Positions 15,046-21,357 of a stretch of 21,357 nt of DNA are shown in pieces. Location: NCBI GenBank assembly GCA_002332715.1, contig DDBE01000208.1, forward strand, positions 1,111 to 22,467, given 5' to 3'. Under the pieces are notes generated by a model. That model saw nothing but the letters and a program-made list of their open reading frames with translations. It was not told where the DNA came from and made no database searches. Position 1 is the first letter of the stretch, and each line of letters opens with the position of its first letter. The stretch is from Flavobacteriales bacterium UBA2040. Lineage in GTDB: Bacteria > Bacteroidota > Bacteroidia > Flavobacteriales_D > Crocinitomicaceae. The position numbers and the translations under genes were made by a program.

Positions 15046-17271
15046 ATGACCAATGTTGTAAAAAAGTTTGGGACGACTCCGGTATTTTTAACGGGAATTT
15101 CTACCATTTTAGGAGCAGTAATGTTCTTGCGTTTTGGTTACGCCGTAGGAAATATTGGGTTTTTAGGCACACTAGGAATTATTATTATCGGTCACATGGT
15201 TACCATTCCAACAGCCATGGCCATCGCGGAAATTTCCACCAACCAAAAAGTAGAAGGTGGAGGCGAATACTTTATTATTTCACGATCATTCGGTTTAAAT
15301 ATAGGTTCCGCAATAGGGATTAGTCTCTATTTATCACAAGCCATTTCCGTCGCCTTTTATATTGTGGCCATGGGAGTCGCTTTTGAGCCTTTGATAGAGT
15401 GGGTAGGTCAAACCTATGGCTTTTACATCATGGATATGCGTTTGGTGACTTTACCATGTTTAGGACTTTTAACCTTGTTGATTTTAACAAAAGGTGCCGA
15501 TTTGGGAATGAAGGCACTTTATTTTGTTGTCGCCATTTTATTTGTTTCACTGATCTTCTTTTTTATGGGTTCAGGCACTGGTGAGGCTATTTCATTGACT
15601 TCATTAACCAGCCACATTGAAGATGGAGATTCTTTTTTCATTGTTTTTGCGATTTGTTTCCCGGCCTTTACAGGTATGACAGCCGGTGTAGGATTGTCTG
15701 GTGATTTGAAGGATCCGAGCGAATCTTTGCCGAAAGGAACGATGATGGCAACATTAGTTGGTATGGTTATTTATGTTTTCATTGCTTTAAAACTTGCTAC
15801 CTCGGCGTCTTCTGCTGATTTAGCCTCCGATCAATTAATCATGAGTCAAATTGCCATTTGGGGACCTATTATTCCAATTGGACTAGCAGCAGCGACATTC
15901 TCCAGTGCACTTGGTTCTTTTATAGTGGCTCCTAGAACACTGCAAGCCTTAGGGAAAGACAAAGTTTTCCCGAACAAACAAGTCAATCGCTTTTTTGCAA
16001 AAGGTAAAGGAAAAAACAATGAGCCATTTTCTTCTAGTCTGGTGACGCTTTGTATCGCTACAGTTTTTGTGGCCATTGGCGATGTCAATTTCGTTGCAGA
16101 AATCATTTCCATGTTCTTTATGGTTACTTATGGTGCGCTTTGTTTGATTTCGTTTTTCCAACATTTCTCAGGCGATCCATCGTATCGTCCAACATTTAAG
16201 TCAAAATGGTATATCTCTTTATTCGGTGGAGTGATGTGCGTGTTCATGATGTTTAAAATGAACCCTTTTTATGCTGTATTTGCGATAATTTTAATGTTAT
16301 CCATTTACTATTACATCTCTTCTAAAAATGACAAAAAACAAGGCATTACGGCCATTTTTCAAGGGGTAATTTTCCAATTCAGTAGAACGGTTCAAGTGTT
16401 TTTGCAAAAAGCGGAGAAAGATCAAAAAGATGAAACATGGCGACCTTCGATAGTTGCTTTCTCTAACCAAACATTCGTCCAAAACTCCAATTTCCAGATT
16501 ATGAAATGGATGACGCGGAAACACGGTTTTGGTTCCTACATACACTGGATTAAAGCTGAGTTGAACGAAGATACGGTGTTGGATTCGAAAGAAACTTTAT
16601 CGAGAATGATACGAATTTCAAATATTTCGAAAAGCAATTTCTATCTACAGACTCACGTAGCGCCTTCATATACTGGGGCAATTTCTCAGATGTTGCAATT
16701 ACCAGGTGTTTCAGGTAAGGACAATAATATGATTCTGTTGGATTATGAACGAGGAAAAATGGACCAGCTTAACCAGATCAAGGAGAATTACACTTTGATG
16801 TTCGCTAGTCATTTTGATATCTGTGTTTTATCGACGGGCAGCAAAGGGTTTGGTGTAATGGGCGATATTCATATTTGGGTAGAAGCAAATCAAACGAGTA
16901 ATGCACAATTAATGATTGTTATGGCCTATATCATCCTTGGAAGCCATGATTGGCGAAAAGGGAAAGCGACGCTTCATGTTGCTTTAAATGAGTCTGTTTT
17001 CGAGTCAGAGAAAACCCTGATGCAAGATTTAATTTTCCAAGGAAGTTTACCAATATCTGAAGCAAATGTTCAATTTCACAAGATTCGTGACAATGAAACA
17101 CTGAATGAAAAGATCTGTAAAAACTCGAAAGATGCCGACTTGATAATGATTGGATTTAATCACCATACTCTTGATACTGAGTTTACAGTTCAAGAAAATG
17201 AATTAAAATCATTGTGTAATATTCTTTACATCAATAGTAACACAACGAAGAATTTTGGTATTGAGGAATAG
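15046..17271 (+). CDS. Cation-chloride cotransporter (SLC12 family, APC superfamily)
   Basis: A 741-residue membrane transporter with about 12 helices (residues 10-425) and a soluble C-terminal domain (about 465-741), the layout of SLC12 cotransporters. Family blocks include VEGGGEYFIISRSFG (69-83), CFPAFTGMTAGVGLSGDLKDP (204-224), FSSALGS (285-291), APRTLQALGKDKVFP (295-309) and FAKGKGKNNEP (317-327). Tyr105 in helix 3 fits the K+-coordinating Tyr of NKCC/KCC. Ser286-Ser287 fit the helix 8 Na+-site serines of NKCC/NCC that KCCs lack. Na+-K+-Cl- cotransport is therefore likely, though not proven. It starts 75 bases after the MBOAT gene on the same strand, and no terminator lies between. Amino-acid permease is the broader alternative label. 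Confidence 0.88.
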   Translation: MTNVVKKFGTTPVFLTGISTILGAVMFLRFGYAVGNIGFLGTLGIIIIGHMVTIPTAMAIAEISTNQKVEGGGEYFIISRSFGLNIGSAIGISLYLSQAISVAFYIVAMGVAFEPLIEWVGQTYGFYIMDMRLVTLPCLGLLTLLILTKGADLGMKALYFVVAILFVSLIFFFMGSGTGEAISLTSLTSHIEDGDSFFIVFAICFPAFTGMTAGVGLSGDLKDPSESLPKGTMMATLVGMVIYVFIALKLATSASSADLASDQLIMSQIAIWGPIIPIGLAAATFSSALGSFIVAPRTLQALGKDKVFPNKQVNRFFAKGKGKNNEPFSSSLVTLCIATVFVAIGDVNFVAEIISMFFMVTYGALCLISFFQHFSGDPSYRPTFKSKWYISLFGGVMCVFMMFKMNPFYAVFAIILMLSIYYYISSKNDKKQGITAIFQGVIFQFSRTVQVFLQKAEKDQKDETWRPSIVAFSNQTFVQNSNFQIMKWMTRKHGFGSYIHWIKAELNEDTVLDSKETLSRMIRISNISKSNFYLQTHVAPSYTGAISQMLQLPGVSGKDNNMILLDYERGKMDQLNQIKENYTLMFASHFDICVLSTGSKGFGVMGDIHIWVEANQTSNAQLMIVMAYIILGSHDWRKGKATLHVALNESVFESEKTLMQDLIFQGSLPISEANVQFHKIRDNETLNEKICKNSKDADLIMIGFNHHTLDTEFTVQENELKSLCNILYINSNTTKNFGIEE

Positions 17272-17322
17272 AACAAAAAAACTGTCACGAGGTTAGTCAC
17301 GACGATTTATAAACATCTGATT

Positions 17323-19374
17323 TTATTGCGATTGATCATGTTTTTTGACCATGGTAAGAATGGTGGCTAACGCAACAGTTTCTCCTGTTTCATCGTACAC
17401 ATCAACCAAGAATTTCACAATTCCTTTCGCAATATCATCTTCAGAACGTTTTTCTTGATCCATTTTTTCTTTTACAGTAAATCGAACACCGATTGTTGCA
17501 CCTGGATAAACAGGTTTTACAAAACGGGCATCTTCAAGACCATAATTCAATAACACAGGACCTTTTTTCGGGTCGACGAACAATCCAGCTGCTTTTGAAA
17601 GAATGAAATATCCGTGCGCTACTCTTCCTTCGAAAATCGTTCCCTCGAGAGAAGTGGTATCCATATGTGCGTAAAAATTATCGCCAGAAACGTTAGCAAA
17701 ATTCACAATGTCTGCATCTGTTACAGAGTGTTTATGTGTGAAAACAGTATCCCCAATTCTTAAATCTTCAAAGTGTTGTCTGAAAACATGTGGATTCGCT
17801 TCTGGTTGTTCAGCGCCAACTTGAAATTGTTTTGTAATTGCCGTGATTGTCGTTGGATGTCCTTGAATTGCTGTGCGTTGTAAATAATGTAAAACACCAC
17901 GTTTACCACCCATTTCTTCACCACCACCAGCACGACCAGGTCCACCGTGCGTGAGCAAAGGCATTGGTGAACCATGACCCGTACTTTCTTTAGCACAAGC
18001 TTCGTTCAAAACGAGAATACGACCGTGCATAGATGCAGCACCTAGCACAAATTCAGTTGCTTCTTTATCGTTTGGTGTCACTATTGAAGAAACCAAGGAC
18101 CCTTTCCCCATTTTTGCCAATTGAATCGCATCTTCCGTTTCTTTGTATGGCATGATAGTCGAAACTGGACCAAATGCCTCAATGTCATGAACGTCAGTGT
18201 TTTTGTATGGGTCATTGTTTCTAAATAGAATAGGAGAGAAGAAAGCTCCTTTGTTTTTGTCGGCGCCTGAAACTGTAAAATTATCCATGTCACCATAAAC
18301 GATTTCTTGCGATTTCGATAAGGCATTCACGCTTTCTTTCAAGCGATCTACTTGCGACATTACGGCCAATGAGCCCATTCGTACTCCTTCTATACTCGGG
18401 TCGCCAATAGTTGTACTCGCCAATCTTTTGGCTATTCCGGCTTGTACTTCGTCTATGAAATCTTCTGGGACTATAATTCGACGGACAGCGGTACATTTTT
18501 GACCTGCTTTTACTGTTATTTCACGTGTGACTTCTTTAATGAAAAGGTCAAACTCAGCTGTTCCAGGTGTAGCGTTTTTCCCTAAAATTGCAGCGTTAAG
18601 AGAATCAGCTTCTAAGTTGAAAGGAACACTTCTTTCTGTGAATTGCGGAAGTGATTTTAACTTTCTTCCAGTAAATGCGCTTCCTGTAAAGGTCACAATA
18701 TCCTGTGAGTCGACGTGATCGATAATTCCTCGACCTAATCCAGCAACAAGCTGCAAAGAACCTTCGGGCAATATGTTAGAGGCAATGATGTCCTTTACCA
18801 TCACTTCTGTTAAATAGGAAGTATGCTCAGACGGTTTTACGATAGCTGGAACACCCGCCATTAAATTCACGGCAATTTTTTCCAGCATTCCCCAAATTGG
18901 GAAGTTAAAGGCATTGATATGAATCGCAACGCCTTCTTTCGGAACCATAATGTGATGTCCGATAAACGTTCCTTCTTTTGAAAGTGGCGCGGCAACTCCA
19001 TCGACGTAATAAGGCAAATCAGGAAATTGCTTTCTCAAAGACGCATTGGCAAATAAATTTCCAATTCCACCTTCAATATCAATCCAAGAATCAACTTTTG
19101 TTGCACCAGTCCAAGCACTTACTTGGTAATATTTTGATTTCAACTCCATCAAATGCAGGGCTAATGCTTTAAGCATTCGACCTCTTTCCTGGAAAGTCAT
19201 TTTCCGAAGAGCATATCCACCGTTTTTCACGGCATACTCCATCATGGCTTTGTAGTCAAGGCCAATACTGGATACTTCTCCTATTTTCTCTCCTGAAATT
19301 GTGTTGTAAAGTGAAGTTTCAACTCCTTCACCATTAAACCATTTACCTTCTGCGTAGTTCTGATATCGTTGCAT
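17323..19374 (-). CDS. paaZ: Bifunctional PaaZ: oxepin-CoA hydrolase / semialdehyde dehydrogenase
   Basis: Ring-opening enzyme of aerobic phenylacetate degradation. It hydrolyses oxepin-CoA and oxidises the resulting 3-oxo-5,6-dehydrosuberyl-CoA semialdehyde with NADP+. The 683-residue length matches E. coli PaaZ. The aldehyde dehydrogenase domain (1-about 520) has VTFTGSAFTG (227-236), the catalytic Glu255 in FNLEAD and Cys294 in AGQKC. The C-terminal MaoC-like hotdog domain (about 530-683) carries SGDNFYAHMD, with Asp565 and His570 as the hydratase pair. Both active sites are intact. No other paa genes are in view: its neighbours are the cotransporter and dusB. The convergent 51-base gap to the cotransporter holds no hairpin. 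Confidence 0.93.
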   Translation of the reverse strand: MQRYQNYAEGKWFNGEGVETSLYNTISGEKIGEVSSIGLDYKAMMEYAVKNGGYALRKMTFQERGRMLKALALHLMELKSKYYQVSAWTGATKVDSWIDIEGGIGNLFANASLRKQFPDLPYYVDGVAAPLSKEGTFIGHHIMVPKEGVAIHINAFNFPIWGMLEKIAVNLMAGVPAIVKPSEHTSYLTEVMVKDIIASNILPEGSLQLVAGLGRGIIDHVDSQDIVTFTGSAFTGRKLKSLPQFTERSVPFNLEADSLNAAILGKNATPGTAEFDLFIKEVTREITVKAGQKCTAVRRIIVPEDFIDEVQAGIAKRLASTTIGDPSIEGVRMGSLAVMSQVDRLKESVNALSKSQEIVYGDMDNFTVSGADKNKGAFFSPILFRNNDPYKNTDVHDIEAFGPVSTIMPYKETEDAIQLAKMGKGSLVSSIVTPNDKEATEFVLGAASMHGRILVLNEACAKESTGHGSPMPLLTHGGPGRAGGGEEMGGKRGVLHYLQRTAIQGHPTTITAITKQFQVGAEQPEANPHVFRQHFEDLRIGDTVFTHKHSVTDADIVNFANVSGDNFYAHMDTTSLEGTIFEGRVAHGYFILSKAAGLFVDPKKGPVLLNYGLEDARFVKPVYPGATIGVRFTVKEKMDQEKRSEDDIAKGIVKFLVDVYDETGETVALATILTMVKKHDQSQ

Positions 19375-19393
19375 AAAATTCTAAAATGAGCTT

Positions 19394-19401
19394 TAAAGAT
19401 A
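19394..19401 (-). promoter_or_regulatory. Possible -7 box of paaZ
   Basis: On the minus strand TATCTTTA is one base from TAnnTTTG and ends 19 bases before the paaZ ATG. No -33 element is apparent. Confidence 0.4.
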
Positions 19402-19458
19402 GCTAAATTAGAGATTCTAGGCAGTAGAGATTTTGATTGAAAAAGTTAGATAAACAGT

Positions 19459-20451
19459 TTAAACAAGAAAGAACTCCTCGGCATTCGCTTCAATATAATC
19501 TAAAGTGTCATATATTTCTTGCAAGTCAAAGGTCGTAACCAATTTGGTTCGATATTCCTTGAAATGCGAAATCCCTTTAAAATAATTGGAATAATGTCGC
19601 TTCATTTCGGCAACACCAAGAACCTCACCTTTCCAATTTACACTCATGGTCAAATGTTCTTTGGTTATGGCAACACGTTCCTTTATACCTGGAGGAGCTG
19701 AATGTTCTCCTGTTTTTATAAAGTGTTTTATCTCATTGAAAACCCATGGGTAGCCAATACTAGCACGACCTATCATTACACCGTCAACGCCATATTTTTC
19801 TTTGTAAGCAATGACTTTTTCAGGCGAATCGATATCCCCATTTCCAAAAACGGGAATGTGCATTCTTGGATTGTTTTTCACATCACCAATAAGTTGCCAA
19901 TCAGCTTCTCCCTTGTACATTTGTTTACGCGTACGACCGTGAATAGAAATTGCCTCAATTCCAACATCCTGCAGTCGTTCAGCAGTATTCACAACAAATT
20001 TCGAATTGTCATCCCAACCCAATCTTGTTTTCACGGTCACAGGAAGGTTTGTAGCCTTCACAATAGCTTCCGTCATACGCACCATCTTAGGAATGTCTTG
20101 TAGGATTCCAGCACCAGCGCCTTTGCAGGCTACCTTTTTTACTGGACATCCATAATTGATGTCAATGATATCTGGATTGGTTTTCTCAATAATTTGAGTC
20201 GCCATTTTCATGCTTTCGATATCGTAGCCAAAAATTTGAATTCCAACAGGACGTTCATATTCGTAAATATCCAGTTTCATAACAGATTTAGCCGCGTCGC
20301 GAATCAATCCTTCCGATGAAATAAACTCGGTATACATCAAATCGGCTCCATTTTTCTTGCAAAGCGCACGGAACGGAGGGTCACTCACATCCTCCATTGG
20401 AGCGAGTAAAAGCGGGAATTCACCCAATTCAATATCTCGTATTTTTACCAT
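19459..20451 (-). CDS. dusB: tRNA-dihydrouridine synthase, DusB type
   Basis: FMN enzyme that reduces specific uridines in the tRNA D-loop. The 330-residue protein is a TIM barrel plus a helical domain. It carries LLLAPMEDVSDPPFRALC (14-31), the catalytic Cys102 in NYGCPVKKV, VKTRLGW, SIHGRTRKQMYKGEADW, GNGDI and GVMIGRASIGYPW. The last two form the flavin phosphate-binding region. Sequence and length fit the DusB group better than DusA or DusC, though the subclass is less certain than the family. A TATTTTTG box ends 8 bases before the ATG, implying a very short leader. It is transcribed away from the secreted protein gene at the window edge. Confidence 0.94.
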   Translation of the reverse strand: MVKIRDIELGEFPLLLAPMEDVSDPPFRALCKKNGADLMYTEFISSEGLIRDAAKSVMKLDIYEYERPVGIQIFGYDIESMKMATQIIEKTNPDIIDINYGCPVKKVACKGAGAGILQDIPKMVRMTEAIVKATNLPVTVKTRLGWDDNSKFVVNTAERLQDVGIEAISIHGRTRKQMYKGEADWQLIGDVKNNPRMHIPVFGNGDIDSPEKVIAYKEKYGVDGVMIGRASIGYPWVFNEIKHFIKTGEHSAPPGIKERVAITKEHLTMSVNWKGEVLGVAEMKRHYSNYFKGISHFKEYRTKLVTTFDLQEIYDTLDYIEANAEEFFLV

Positions 20452-20459
20452 TCGTGGTG

Positions 20460-20467
20460 CAAAAATA
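20460..20467 (-). promoter_or_regulatory. -7 box of dusB
   Basis: On the minus strand TATTTTTG matches TAnnTTTG, with only 8 bases to the dusB ATG. The -33 region has no TTTG. The 133-base gap to the next gene is divergent and holds nothing else I recognise. Confidence 0.5.
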
Positions 20468-20584
20468 GCCCATTTTTAACGAACTTGGAATTAAATAGTG
20501 AGGACATTTTAATCTACAGGGTGACTTTTCTTCTCCGAAAGAGTGTTATTTTTACTACAAAAGAATTAAAAAAAACAAAATACT

Positions 20585-21357
20585 ATGAAATTTCAAACAT
20601 TACTAACTCTAGTTTTATTGATTGTGACTTCTAATTTGCAGGCGCAAAGCTCAGGAGATACAATTGTGGTAAACACCTTCAACTATACCCAAACTGCGGG
20701 TGGAGGAATCCGAGATACAATGATTGCTTTTCCGAATTTGCCAGGGGTAACGTATGAAAAGATCATCATGAAATACAACATGCGTTGTAAGAATGGATTA
20801 GTTTCTCCGCCAGTTTCTGGTCAAACAAACATTGGCTGTGGAGAATGGGATTATAGTTGTAATACATATATTCATGATTCAACACGAATAGATTCAGTTG
20901 GTTATACGACGCCTTCGCATACGATAACTGGATTCAGTGGAACTGTCTTCAATTATACCAATTCGCAACCTTATGATTATTATCAATATACGCAACAACA
21001 AGTTGTATTGAATAGTATTACAAGCGAAAACCAATTTCCCGTTTTAACAGGAACGGCACCTTCTTCGGATGCATTGGCAGCAAGCAATATTTCTGGGAAA
21101 TCACAATACCTATTTACCGCTGCCGAATTGACAATAGCTGGTATGTCAGTGGGTAACATTGATGGGTTTTTAGTCAATGCATTGAACGGTGGAGGAGTTA
21201 ACTTTTTACGTATTAATATGAAAGGTACATCTGCCAATATTCTTGACTCAACCAATATTGAAACAACCGGATTTACGGAAGTTTATTTTTCAGATTACAA
21301 TTTTGTAACAGGCTCAAATCGAGTTCAGTTTTATACACCTTTTGTGTGGAATGGAAC
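20585..21357 (+). CDS. Secreted protein with PNGase F N-terminal-like domain (partial)
   Basis: An open frame that runs off the window after 257 complete codons, with no stop. A signal peptide (1-20, MKFQTLLTLVLLIV then SNLQA) shows export. The mature start resembles the N-terminal domain of peptide-N-glycosidase F: VVNTFNY, then a FP...KIIMKYNMRC segment, then GCGEWDYSCNTYI (residues 84-96). Asp89 aligns with the catalytic Asp60 of PNGase F (CDEWDRYANVYV), and Cys68 and Cys85 fit its first disulfide. Arg61 of the enzyme is Tyr here. Later residues (about 230-257) end in the beta-sandwich-like stretch VQFYTPFVWNG. The C-terminus, possibly with a T9SS sorting domain, lies outside the window. 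Deglycosylase activity is possible but unproven. The gene begins after an A-rich leader. Confidence 0.7.
   Translation, partial: MKFQTLLTLVLLIVTSNLQAQSSGDTIVVNTFNYTQTAGGGIRDTMIAFPNLPGVTYEKIIMKYNMRCKNGLVSPPVSGQTNIGCGEWDYSCNTYIHDSTRIDSVGYTTPSHTITGFSGTVFNYTNSQPYDYYQYTQQQVVLNSITSENQFPVLTGTAPSSDALAASNISGKSQYLFTAAELTIAGMSVGNIDGFLVNALNGGGVNFLRINMKGTSANILDSTNIETTGFTEVYFSDYNFVTGSNRVQFYTPFVWNG

Noticed and set aside
17272..17322. Possible terminator between the cotransporter and paaZ
   Set aside because: The repeated GTCACGA motifs are direct copies, not inverted, so they do not form a stem.
20547..20554. TATTTTTA as a -7 box for the secreted protein gene
   Set aside because: One mismatch to the consensus and no supporting -33 element; such AT-rich octamers are common here.

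Overview
The window looks like an ordinary chromosomal stretch of an AT-rich Bacteroidota (Flavobacteriia-like) bacterium. Several lines of evidence support this. Several start sites sit just downstream of the Bacteroidota-type promoter box TAnnTTTG, at one gene with an exactly spaced TTTG 19 nt upstream. Translation leaders are A-rich and lack a Shine-Dalgarno consensus. The secreted protein at the right edge resembles Bacteroidota PNGase F-like proteins. Two intergenic sequences resemble dispersed repeats I associate with flavobacterial genomes. Placement in a Fluviicola/Crocinitomicaceae-like lineage is only a guess. I see no tRNA, rRNA, CRISPR array, insertion sequence, prophage or integrase.

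Left part (1-9300). rplY (L25) ends at a perfect 13-bp hairpin terminator shared with a convergent hotdog acyl-CoA thioesterase. A predicted lipoprotein MsrA and a minus-strand run serS > small lipoprotein > large TPR protein follow; the last two start with GTG and overlap by 4 nt. Next come rplU-rpmA (L21-L27), with the clearest promoter in the window, a hairpin between the two genes and a terminator. A three-gene minus-strand operon then encodes a PfkB-type sugar kinase, a DUF349-repeat coiled-coil protein and a small membrane protein.

Centre (10224-17271). A divergent promoter region separates the pfkB operon from a plus-strand operon of two related envelope SGNH hydrolase-like proteins and an AlgI/DltB-type MBOAT membrane acyltransferase. 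By analogy with alginate (AlgI/AlgJ/AlgX) and teichoic-acid (DltB/DltD) systems, this looks like an envelope O-acylation module whose substrate is unknown. It is the best candidate here for an under-described system. Just downstream lies a bacterial member of the SLC12 cation-chloride cotransporter family that keeps residues matching the K+ and Na+ sites of animal NKCC proteins.

Right part (17323-21357). A full-length bifunctional PaaZ with both active sites intact stands without other phenylacetate genes in view. A dusB tRNA-dihydrouridine synthase follows. The window ends inside a secreted protein whose N-terminus resembles the N-terminal domain of peptide-N-glycosidase F, including the position of its catalytic Asp. 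No gene-free stretch exceeds 300 bases; the longest (1975-2201) holds no convincing gene.
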